Below, in pieces: positions 17,171 to 24,969 of a DNA stretch of 64,000 nt (its first letter is position 1; each line of letters starts with the position of its first letter). The translations under genes were made by a program, and so were the position numbers. Under the pieces are notes generated by a model that saw only the letters and a list, made by a program, of their open reading frames with translations, was not told the origin of the DNA and ran no database searches. Source of the stretch: Halarsenatibacter silvermanii (GTDB lineage Bacteria > Bacillota > Halanaerobiia > Halanaerobiales > Halarsenatibacteraceae). Where the stretch lies: NCBI RefSeq assembly GCF_900103135.1, contig NZ_FNGO01000001.1, forward strand, positions 151,717 through 215,716, written 5' to 3'.

Positions 17171-17917
17171 GTGGAGGCGGTCAGGCTGAGAAATGTGAGA
17201 TTTTCTTACGAAGAGGAGAAAGCAGTTAGAGATGTAAACTTAAAACTGGAAAAAGGAGATTTTGCCGCCTTCATCGGACCCAATGGTTCGGGCAAAAGCA
17301 CCGTCATCAAAATGTTGATGGGCGCGCTGGAACCGGATGAAGGCCGGGTTGAAGTCCTGGAAAAGGATGTAACCCGACTCAGAGACTGGACAGATATAGG
17401 TTACATCTCTCAGGAAGTAAGGGAGTTCAATCAGAGCTTTCCGGCCACCGTCAGAGAAATAGTTGGCAGCAATCTATATAATGAGATGGGATTTTTTCGC
17501 TTTCTCAACGACCGGCTGGAAGAAAAAATCCATCGGGCTCTGAAACTCGTCGATATGGAAAATTTCAGGGGCCGGCGCATCGGCAACCTTTCCGGCGGCC
17601 AGCAGCAGAGGGTATTTATCGCCCGCATGATGGTCAACGATCCCGAACTGATTCTGCTGGATGAACCTCTTTCCGGTGTGGATATCAAAACCCAGGATGA
17701 GTTTTACCGTATAATAGGCGATATAAATTCCGAGCTGAATAAGACAGTCATAATGGTTTCCCACGATGTAAACGTTATCAGCAGCCATGCCAACTACGTG
17801 GTCTGCTTTGAGAATGGGCGGGCTCATCTGCACAGATCCGACGAATTTAATTATGACAGCTATCTGGATGAAATTCGGGATTCCAGCCTGCAAATCGTAC
17901 CCGATCATGATCACTAA
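17171..17917 (+). CDS. metal ABC transporter ATP-binding protein (ZnuC/MntB type)
   Basis: A 248-residue ATPase with Walker A GPNGSGKSTVIKML, signature LSGGQQQRVFIARMM, Walker B LILLDEPLSGVD and switch His in VSHDVN. The order and sequence match the zinc/manganese family. I choose the GTG at 17171, six bases after GGGAGGG; the ATG at 17165 touches the ribosome site. The permease follows 59 bp later. The usual metal-binding lipoprotein (ZnuA) is not adjacent. Confidence 0.9.
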   Translation: MEAVRLRNVRFSYEEEKAVRDVNLKLEKGDFAAFIGPNGSGKSTVIKMLMGALEPDEGRVEVLEKDVTRLRDWTDIGYISQEVREFNQSFPATVREIVGSNLYNEMGFFRFLNDRLEEKIHRALKLVDMENFRGRRIGNLSGGQQQRVFIARMMVNDPELILLDEPLSGVDIKTQDEFYRIIGDINSELNKTVIMVSHDVNVISSHANYVVCFENGRAHLHRSDEFNYDSYLDEIRDSSLQIVPDHDH

Positions 17918-17976
17918 AAGCAGAAAAAGCGCCAAAAATCTTTCGGCAGAAATTAAGGCTCCGGGAGGATGACAGG

Positions 17977-18786
17977 ATGAATTTTATCACAGAAATACTT
18001 GCCTTCAGTTTCATGCGCCGGGCTCTTCTGGCCGGCAATCTGATCGGCATAATAGCGCCGCTGGTAGGAGTATTCTTAAATCTACGCCGGCTGTCGCTGC
18101 TGGGCCACACCCTATCACATGTGGCACTGGCCGGAGTAGCTCTGGGCATATATCTGGGCGTATATCCTATTTATACCGCCATCATTATTTCCATCATCGC
18201 CGCTCTGGCGGTGGAAAAACTGCGGCGGGATTATCAAAATTATGCCGAACTCGCCCTGGCGGTGGTGCTGGCCACCGGTCTGGGGCTGGCTGTGATTCTT
18301 ATCTCGGCGGCCGAACAGACTGCCGGTATACATAGTTATCTCTTCGGCAGTATCTCGCTTGTGGCCAGTCGAGATATCTATACCATAATTCCTCTTTTCT
18401 TCCTCATCCTGGCTGTTATAGCCCGATATTACTACGGTTTCTTCTATCTGGCTTTCGATGAAGAGGAAGCCCGGCTGGCCGGAGTTCCAGTGGGCTTTCT
18501 GAATACAGTGTTTATGATTATAGTCTCGATTACGGTGGCGCTGTCGATCCGGATAGTCGGCGCCCTGCTCATCTCCTCGCTCATAACAATACCCGTAGCA
18601 ACCGGCATGCTAATCGGCAGCAGTTTCCAGCGGACGGTGATCATCAGCATCGCAGCCGGTATAATCTCCGTCAATCTGGGATTGATTTTCTCTTTCCAGC
18701 TCGATATTGCTCCCGGCGGAACCATAATTCTGGTCAGCGTTATGCTGCTGGCAGCAGTTTTGAGCTGGCAGCGCCTGCAGGAATAA
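17977..18786 (+). CDS. metal ABC transporter permease (ZnuB/MntC type)
   Basis: A 269-residue permease with about eight hydrophobic segments. The ABC-3 family shows in FMRRALLAGNLIGIIAPLVG at the N-terminus, LSLLGHTLSHVALAGVALG, DEEEARLAGVPVG and IRIVGALLISSLITIP. It pairs with the ATPase just upstream to import zinc or manganese. The ATG follows GGGAGGATGACAGG. Confidence 0.9.
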   Translation: MNFITEILAFSFMRRALLAGNLIGIIAPLVGVFLNLRRLSLLGHTLSHVALAGVALGIYLGVYPIYTAIIISIIAALAVEKLRRDYQNYAELALAVVLATGLGLAVILISAAEQTAGIHSYLFGSISLVASRDIYTIIPLFFLILAVIARYYYGFFYLAFDEEEARLAGVPVGFLNTVFMIIVSITVALSIRIVGALLISSLITIPVATGMLIGSSFQRTVIISIAAGIISVNLGLIFSFQLDIAPGGTIILVSVMLLAAVLSWQRLQE

Positions 18787-18870
18787 ATCATTGCAGTCGG
18801 GAATTAAATATCAAGCATCAGAATAATGATGAGCCTGAAAAATAATTTTTGAAGGGAGTATCAGCAAATT

Positions 18871-20424
18871 ATGCGAGCAGATAGAAGATCTTTATCCGTT
18901 CTAATTCTAATCTTAATGCTGGCTCTGACCATCACCGCAGGCACTATCCAGGCGCGTGAAGCCAGAGAAGGCGGCGAACTAACCATCGCCATGGGAGCAG
19001 ATCCGGAAGCCATGGACCCGATCGAAGCTTCATCAGCACCGGCTTCGATGGCCATGCTGCATACCATGGAATCGCTTTTCAGTATGACACCCGAAGGTGA
19101 GATTGAGCCGCTGCTTGCTGAAGGTTATGAAGTCTCTGAAGATGGGCTGGAGTACGATATTTATATCCGGGAAGGCATCGAATTCCATGACGGCTCCTAT
19201 TTCGATGCCGAAGCTGTAAAGTTCAATCTGGAGCGCTTTCTGGACGAAGAAGCCCCTTTTTCTTTTTTAATCGACGAGGTCACCGAAATCGAGATCGTCG
19301 ACGATTATACCGTCAGACTCCACACCGAGGAGCCCTTCGCCCCACTCATCAATCATCTTTCGCACGAGCTGGTGGCCATGGCCAGCCCGTCGGCGGTGGA
19401 GGAATACGGTGAGGATTTTGCCGTCAATCCTGTCGGTACCGGAGCATTCGAGTTTGTAGAGTGGACCCGCGGCGATAAAATAGTCATGGAGCGCAACGAG
19501 AATTACTGGGGCGAAAACGCCTATCTCGATCGCCTCAACTTCAGTATTGTTCCCGAAGACTCCACCCGGGTCGTGCAGGTAGAAACCGGAGAGACCGACG
19601 CCGCCATGTTCGTACCGCCCCGGGAACAGTCTCGTCTGGATGAGGTGGACGAGGTGAATACAGTGCAGGCTACCAGTCTCCGAACGATTTACACCGGCTT
19701 CAATATCGAGGTAGAACCTTACGATGATGTAAGGGTCAGAAAAGCTCTCAACTATGCTGTCGACAACGACGCTATTGTCGAACAGATTCTGGAGGGAGCC
19801 GGCCGACCTTCGGACGCACCTATTTCCCCCGATATATTCGGTCATTCAGGCCAGGAAAAATATGAATACGATCCAGATCGAGCTCGGGAACTGCTGGCTG
19901 AAGCCGGATACGAGGACGGTTTTGAAACAACCTTCCATCACCCTGTCGGCCGCTATATGATGGATGATACAATAGCTCAGGCCATACAAAGTCAACTGGA
20001 CGATGTCGGAGTCGAAGCTGAGCTTATCACCATGGAATGGGCAACCTATCTGGAAACCCTGCAGGTCGCCCCGGAGGAGGCCGAGCACGAGCTTTATATG
20101 ATGGGCTGGGGTGCTGTCACCGGTGATGCCGATTATGGGCTCTATCCCATGTTTCACAGTTCACAGATGGCTCCTTACGGCTGGGATCTTTCCTATCTCG
20201 ACCATCCCGAAGTTGATGAGCTGCTCGAAAAAGCCAGACTCAATCCTGAGCCCGAACTGCGCGAGGAGTTTTACGCCGATGCCATTGAAATCATCTGGGA
20301 TGAAGTTCCCTGGCTCTTTCTGCACAGCGAAGTGCAGATCAATGCCGTACGCGAAGGTGTAGAAGGGCTGGTACATCATCCCCGCGAAAATATTATAGCT
20401 ATAGATGCCTATCTGAGCGAGTGA
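18871..20424 (+). CDS. ABC transporter substrate-binding protein, family 5 (peptide/opine type)
   Basis: A 517-residue secreted binding protein of the DppA/OppA class. A signal peptide (residues 1-29) precedes GGELTIAMGADPEAMDP; other landmarks are YDIYIREGIEFHDG, NPVGTGAFEFVEW, RVRKALNYAVDND and HSSQMAPYGWD. It is typical in length. No permease or ATPase follows; instead there is a terminator and then mttB. It is the immediate upstream neighbour of the trimethylamine/pyrrolysine cluster, so it may capture a methylated amine or peptide for transporters encoded elsewhere, but this is a guess from position. Confidence 0.88.
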   Translation: MRADRRSLSVLILILMLALTITAGTIQAREAREGGELTIAMGADPEAMDPIEASSAPASMAMLHTMESLFSMTPEGEIEPLLAEGYEVSEDGLEYDIYIREGIEFHDGSYFDAEAVKFNLERFLDEEAPFSFLIDEVTEIEIVDDYTVRLHTEEPFAPLINHLSHELVAMASPSAVEEYGEDFAVNPVGTGAFEFVEWTRGDKIVMERNENYWGENAYLDRLNFSIVPEDSTRVVQVETGETDAAMFVPPREQSRLDEVDEVNTVQATSLRTIYTGFNIEVEPYDDVRVRKALNYAVDNDAIVEQILEGAGRPSDAPISPDIFGHSGQEKYEYDPDRARELLAEAGYEDGFETTFHHPVGRYMMDDTIAQAIQSQLDDVGVEAELITMEWATYLETLQVAPEEAEHELYMMGWGAVTGDADYGLYPMFHSSQMAPYGWDLSYLDHPEVDELLEKARLNPEPELREEFYADAIEIIWDEVPWLFLHSEVQINAVREGVEGLVHHPRENIIAIDAYLSE

Positions 20425-20499
20425 CTTCAGAAAATTATCCCGGGAACAGGGCGGCCGCAGCCAGCAACTTTTCTATCATTTCCCGATTTCAGGGTGGTT

Positions 20500-20530
20500 G
20501 AGGCCGGCTTCCGGCCGCCTCTTTTTTTTT
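20500..20530 (+). terminator. Rho-independent terminator after the binding-protein gene
   Basis: GAGGCCGG and CCGGCCGCCTC form a GC-rich stem followed by nine T. It isolates the binding-protein gene from the mttB region. Confidence 0.85.
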
Positions 20531-20550
20531 AGCGGAGGAGGATTTTTGAG

Positions 20551-20718
20551 CTGAATATCAAATTTATTAAGTGGAGGCAATTAATTAAGTTGAGGTAGTT
20601 TTATGCTGCTGTCTCCATTGCTTTTTTATCCTTTGTGATAATCATGATTATCCCGCCCGCTTCATGGGGCAAAGGGGGTGGTACCAAAATAACAGTCAGA
20701 AAAAACGGAAGCTTTTAA
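20551..20718 (+). other. possible 55-residue hydrophobic frame with in-frame TAG
   Basis: After a GGAGGAGG site, an open frame starting at CTG 20551 runs 15 codons to a TAG (20596-20598), then 39 more to TAA at 20716. The part after TAG reads as one hydrophobic helix (AAVSIAFLSFVIIMIIPPAS) with a basic tail. It immediately precedes mttB in an organism that decodes UAG as pyrrolysine. There is no ATG and I recognise no family; it may be chance. Confidence 0.2.
20637..20652. promoter_or_regulatory. perfect 16-bp palindrome upstream of mttB
   Basis: GATAATCATGATTATC, a perfect inverted repeat 143 bp before the mttB start and after the terminator of the previous gene. It looks like an operator for a dimeric regulator and resembles half of a Fur-type site. 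Confidence 0.45.
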
Positions 20719-20795
20719 ATGACTGAAATTGCTGTAAACCGGAAAAAAACAAATAAAAAAACAACCAACAGTAGGGGAAAGGATGAGTAATTTTT

Positions 20796-22268
20796 ATGAG
20801 CACCAGAAATCCTCAAAGTGACTATCCCGTCAAGAACGGGTTCAGTGTGGATATGTTTTCCGATGCGGAAATAAGACAGATACACAACGCCACTCTGGAA
20901 ACTTTGACGGAGATGGGTATGCACATCACCAATGACGAAGCTCTTGACATTTTTGCCGATGCCGGCGCTGATGTCGATAGAGACAGCGGAAGGGTCAAGA
21001 TTCCACCTTATATGATAGATGACGCGCTGCGCTCGGCGCCGCCGGAAGTGCTTTTAGCCGGCCGCGATCCGGAAAACGACGTTGTGGTTGGAGACAGCCG
21101 GGTTAACTTCACCACCTTCGGAGCCGGCGTTCACATCATCGATCACGAGACGGGGGAGTTTCGCGACACTACCAAGCAGGATGTGGCCGATACAGCCCTT
21201 CTGGCCGATTATCTCGATCAGGTCGATGTCTACTCACATGCTGTCACCGGTGGTGATTGCCCCAGTGACAATGTAGACCTGCATGAAGCCGAAGCCTTTT
21301 TGAACAACACCAGCAAACACTGCATGCATATAGATCTTACCTGCGGCGAAAATGCCAAAAAGTATTTCGAGATGGGAGCAGCCATCGTAGGCGGCATGGA
21401 TGAGCTTCGGGATAGACCGATAATCTCTGCTCTTGTCTGTCCTCAAAGTCCTTACGAACTGCATGGAGATGCAGCTCAGATCATAATAGAATGCGCACGA
21501 GCTGGTGTTCCGGTCAACGTTCTATCGATGGCCATGGGTGGTGCGACTTCACCTATAACTCTGGCAGGAACACTGGTCGATCACAACGCCGAGGTGCTCA
21601 CCGGTATCACCCTGGCTCAACTTGTCAACCGGGGAGCGCCGGTACTTTACGGCAGTTCGACCACCGCTTTTGATGTCAAAGAATCGACCTCGCCCGTAGG
21701 CAATCCCGAGCTGGGCATGATCAATGCCAGCGTGGCTCGACTTGCCCGCTATTATAACCTGCCCAGTTACACGGCCGGCGGTTAGGCGGACTCCAAAAAG
21801 TCCGATGCTCAGGCCGGTCATGAGAAGACTATCTCTGCCATGCTGCCAGCCATGGCGGGCTCCAACATGCTGTACGGTATGGGCATGCTGGAGATGGGCC
21901 AAACCTTCAGCCACACTCAACTAGTCCTGGACGCCGAAATCGCCAAGATGGTGAGAAGAGTCGTGCAGGGCATAGATGTAAATGACGATACTCTGGCTGT
22001 AAAAGAAATCAAGGATGTCGGACCGGGAGGTAACTTCCTGACCCAGCAGCACACCATCGATTACATGCACGAGGAACAGGCCCGGGCTGACATCTTCGAT
22101 AGACAGATGCGGGAAAACTGGGAAAAATCCGGTTCTCCCCTCGCCCGAGAAAAAGCCGAGGAAAGAGTTAAAGAGATCTTTTCCTCGCACGAACCCGAAC
22201 CTCTCGATGATGATGTAGCTCAAAAGCTTGAGGAGATCGTCGCAAGCGCCGCCGGTGAGGAGGATTAA
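20796..22268 (+). CDS. mttB: trimethylamine:corrinoid methyltransferase with in-frame amber (pyrrolysine) codon
   Basis: MttB transfers a methyl group from trimethylamine to a cognate corrinoid protein. The reading frame is 490 residues if the TAG at 21783-21785 (codon 330) is read as pyrrolysine. The sequence before it ends LPSYTAGG and the sequence after it resumes in the same frame with ADSKKSDAQAGHEKTISA, then GSNMLYGMGMLEMGQTFSH, so the family continues through the codon without a break. Position and total length match the known pyrrolysine site of MttB. TAA ends the gene at 22266. The start ATG has AGGGGAAAGG about 13 bases upstream. pylT and the pyl genes follow directly. The partner corrinoid protein (mttC) and reactivase are not in this window. 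Confidence 0.95.
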
Positions 22269-22326
22269 TTAACTCCTCCCTGCGAACTCAGTCAGACTGA
22301 AGGAATTATCAGAGATTGAAGCTGGC

Positions 22327-22366
22327 AGCCGGCCGAGGGGGCGCAGAGCCGTCTCCGAAGCCGGCT
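22327..22366 (+). terminator. hairpin between mttB and pylT
   Basis: AGCCGGC (22327) pairs with GCCGGCT (22360), with an extra GAG/CTC inside the loop, followed by TTATTAATCTC. It may terminate mttB or be a processing site before tRNA-Pyl; the T run is weak. Confidence 0.5.
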
Positions 22367-22390
22367 TTATTAATCTCATTTTTAAATCAG

Positions 22391-22462
22391 GGAGGGTTGA
22401 TCGGAAAGATCACACAGGCTCTAACCCTGTGCAGCCGGGTGTAACTCCCGGACCCTCCTCCA
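22391..22462 (+). tRNA. pylT: tRNA-Pyl (anticodon CUA)
   Basis: All the unusual traits of tRNA-Pyl are present. There is a 7-bp acceptor (GGAGGGT/ACCCTCC), one base between acceptor and D stem, and a GATC/GATC D stem with only a five-base loop. The anticodon stem is six bp (CACAGG/CCTGTG) with loop CTCTAAC carrying CTA. The variable loop is three bases (CAG), the T stem is CCGGG/CCCGG, and the T loop lacks TTC. CCA is encoded at 22460-22462. The discriminator appears to be T, where G is usual in characterised tRNA-Pyl. Confidence 0.97.
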
Positions 22463-22532
22463 AAAATTTATATTTTTTTGCCCACCCCGGCCAAAAATTC
22501 CGCTTTAGAAACAAACAGAGAGGAGGCCGATT

Positions 22533-22820
22533 ATGGCAGCGGAATACCGCTTTCGCAAACGCGAAAATCTATATAAACTCATAAAAGAAATTAAACTCTG
22601 GCCCTCACGCAGCGGCAGGCTGCACGGTATTAAAGAGCTGGAAAAGCAGGGCAATTTTATCGAGCTAAAATTATACTGCGGCGAGAATTTTCGTGTGAAG
22701 AACTCAAAAAACAGCCGGGCTGCCCGCTGGCTGCGCAATAAAATGATGGTCGAAGCCTGCCCCGGATGTAAGGTGCCGGAGTGGAAGCTGGAAAAATACG
22801 CCAGCACTTCTTTTGGTTGA
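22533..22820 (+). CDS. pylSn: pyrrolysyl-tRNA synthetase N-terminal domain protein
   Basis: A 95-residue tRNA-Pyl-binding protein equivalent to the N-terminal domain of archaeal PylS. Family landmarks: KRENLYKLIKEIKLWPSRSG, HGIKELEKQGNFIELKLYCG, VKNSKNSRAARWLRNK, and CPGCKVPEWKLEKY, whose cysteines bind zinc in the archaeal domain. The ATG follows GAGAGGAGG. Unlike the arrangement best known from Desulfitobacterium (pylSn last), it comes directly after pylT and before pylSc, and its stop lies within the open frame of pylSc. Confidence 0.95.
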   Translation: MAAEYRFRKRENLYKLIKEIKLWPSRSGRLHGIKELEKQGNFIELKLYCGENFRVKNSKNSRAARWLRNKMMVEACPGCKVPEWKLEKYASTSFG

Positions 22821-22908
22821 TCGAATATCGAATGAGGAAAATGCTCCTCTGCTCAAACCTATAAAACCGATTAAATTTCATCAGAAAGGTCAGGTGAAAC
22901 CGGCAGCA

Positions 22909-23745
22909 ATGAAGCTTACCGATACTCAGCAGCAGCGAATCCGCGAGCTTGACATTTTCGGAGAATACCAGCAGGATTTGAAAAAAGATTTTTCTTCCTC
23001 CGCAGCTCGCGATGAATTTTACCGTCAGACCGAGCAGGAACTGGCCCGGAAAAATCGCCGGCAGCTGGAGGAATTCAACCAGGAAAAATTGATTCCGGAG
23101 CTGCGCAGACTGGAGATGGATATGAGAAATACTTTGACCTCTCTGGGGTTTAGCGAGGTAACCACCCCCCTCCGCCTGGCCCGAGGCCGTCTGGAAAAGA
23201 TGGGCATCGATGAAAATCATCCCCTCTGGAATCAGATCTACTGGCTGGAGGGAAAAGAAAACTGCCTGAGACCCATGCATGCCCCCAATCTTTACAGCCT
23301 TTTAGGACGGCTGACCGGAACAGTAGAAAAACCGATCAGCATCTTTGAGGTAGGCCCCTGCTTTCGCCGCGAATCCAGCGGGCGCCGTCATCTGGCTGAA
23401 TTTACCATGCTCAATCTGGTCGAGCTGGGACCTGAAGGCGATGCTGAAGCTCGGCTGGAAGATATAACCCATCACATCGTCGAAGAGCTCGAACTCGATT
23501 GCGATCTCCGCTCTGAAAATTCCCGGGTCTATGGCCAGACTCTGGATGTGGAGATAAACGGCATGGAGGTAGCTTCGGGCGCCACCGGACCGCACGAGCT
23601 GGACAGCGCCTGGAATATTTCCGACAGCTGGGCCGGCATCGGCTTCGGTCTGGAGAGAATTATAATGGCCGATAGAGGCCTGGGCAATATCAAACGGACC
23701 GGGCGCAGTCTTATCTATCAGGATGGAGCCAGATTAAACGTTTGA
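22909..23745 (+). CDS. pylSc: pyrrolysyl-tRNA synthetase catalytic subunit
   Basis: The class II synthetase core that charges tRNA-Pyl. Motif 2 is CFRRESSGRRHLAEFTMLN, and motif 3 is GIGFGLERIIM. The pocket asparagine (in FTMLNLVEL) and the lid tyrosine (in VYGQTLDVE) are present. The usual CLRPMLAPNLY reads CLRPMHAPNLY here. I place the start at ATG 22909 (278 residues), which aligns with bacterial homologues; GTG 22894 is an alternative. The frame stays open upstream to a TTG at 22813, overlapping the pylSn stop by eight bases. That extra Lys/Pro-rich stretch resembles the linker of fused archaeal PylS. Confidence 0.94.
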   Translation: MKLTDTQQQRIRELDIFGEYQQDLKKDFSSSAARDEFYRQTEQELARKNRRQLEEFNQEKLIPELRRLEMDMRNTLTSLGFSEVTTPLRLARGRLEKMGIDENHPLWNQIYWLEGKENCLRPMHAPNLYSLLGRLTGTVEKPISIFEVGPCFRRESSGRRHLAEFTMLNLVELGPEGDAEARLEDITHHIVEELELDCDLRSENSRVYGQTLDVEINGMEVASGATGPHELDSAWNISDSWAGIGFGLERIIMADRGLGNIKRTGRSLIYQDGARLNV

Positions 23746-23829
23746 CACCCCGGGTTCACTATTATTCCCCGATATTACCATTATACATCAGCTTTTTACG
23801 AAAATAGCTCATATCAGCAGGTGATAATC

Positions 23830-24969
23830 TTGACGGAAAAAAATTCCCGATCACATGAACCGTCCAAAAGCGGCACTACCGGCGGTCAAAAGCTCGAATA
23901 CATACTCAAAAAAGCTTTGCGCCAGGAGCCTTTGAACAAATCCGAAATGGAATTTATCCTGACGCGCCGGGATAATGAAGTCCGAAAGCAAATTTTCAGG
24001 GCCGCCCGCCGGCTGAGAAAGCGTCATTTCGGCCGCAAAATTTTCGCCTACGGTTTCGTCTATTTTTCCACTCACTGCCGCAACAGCTGCAGCTTCTGTT
24101 TTTATCGCAGTTCCAACCAGCAAAGCCCCCGTTACCGCAAGGATAAAAGCGAGGTGCTGAAGATAGCCCGCTCTCTGGCTGAAGCCGGAGTTCATCTGAT
24201 CGATCTGACCATGGGCGAAGACCCCCGCTATTATGAAAAAAATGGGTTTGAGGAACTCATAGAGCTTGTCAGCGAGCTGAAATCAGAGACAGGGCTGCCA
24301 ATAATGATTTCCCCCGGCCGGGTTCCGGATAAGGAGTTATCAAAGCTTTTTAAAGCAGGGGCTGACTGGTATGCCTGCTATCAGGAAACTCACAGCCGCG
24401 AACTTTTTAAAAATCTCAGGACAGGACAGGATTACGATCGTCGTCTGCAGGTCAAAAAGCAGGCGGCCGAAACCGGATTCTTGATCGAAGAGGGAATGCT
24501 TTTAGGCACCGGGGAAACATGCGCCGATAGAGCTCGCTCGATTCTCATGATGCAAAAGCTTGAAGTGGATCAGGGACGGGCCATGAGTCTGGTGCCGCAA
24601 AAGGGCACCCCCCTCGCAGAAAATTCAGAACCGGAGAGAAATGAAGAACTCATGACCATCGCTGCCATAAGACTGGCCAATCCCGATATACAGATTCCCG
24701 CCTCGCTCGATGTGGAAGGGATCAAAGGCCTGATTCCGCGCCTTAAAGCCGGTGCCAGTGTGGTGACCTCTTTAATTCCGCCGGCCAGCGGACTTAAGGG
24801 AGTTTCCAGCGCTGAGCTTGACATCGAAGGAGGCGGCCGTGGACTTAAAGCCGTCCGGCAAAAACTGGCAGAATCCGGTCTTGATCTCGAGCTGGCCGAA
24901 TTAGAAGATTATAAAAAATGGATGAAAAGCAGAAAAGACTCAGCTCGATGCGGGAGGGAAGCAGGCTGA
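23830..24969 (+). CDS. pylB: methylornithine synthase (radical SAM), pyrrolysine biosynthesis
   Basis: PylB is the radical SAM mutase that turns lysine into 3-methylornithine, the first step to pyrrolysine. The cluster motif is CRNSCSFC, in FSTHCRNSCSFCFYRSSN. It is followed by GVHLIDLTMGEDP and later GMLLGTGETCADR, QKGTPL and PASLDVEGIKGL. The TTG at 23830 with AGGTGAT five bases upstream is preferred over the GTG at 23821. It is co-directional with pylSc (84-bp gap) and its end overlaps the start of pylC. Confidence 0.95.
   Translation: MTEKNSRSHEPSKSGTTGGQKLEYILKKALRQEPLNKSEMEFILTRRDNEVRKQIFRAARRLRKRHFGRKIFAYGFVYFSTHCRNSCSFCFYRSSNQQSPRYRKDKSEVLKIARSLAEAGVHLIDLTMGEDPRYYEKNGFEELIELVSELKSETGLPIMISPGRVPDKELSKLFKAGADWYACYQETHSRELFKNLRTGQDYDRRLQVKKQAAETGFLIEEGMLLGTGETCADRARSILMMQKLEVDQGRAMSLVPQKGTPLAENSEPERNEELMTIAAIRLANPDIQIPASLDVEGIKGLIPRLKAGASVVTSLIPPASGLKGVSSAELDIEGGGRGLKAVRQKLAESGLDLELAELEDYKKWMKSRKDSARCGREAG

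Noticed and set aside
20782..20820. Twelve-codon frame starting at ATG 20782 before mttB
   Set aside because: Out of frame with mttB and ends within it; the mttB ATG at 20796 has family support.
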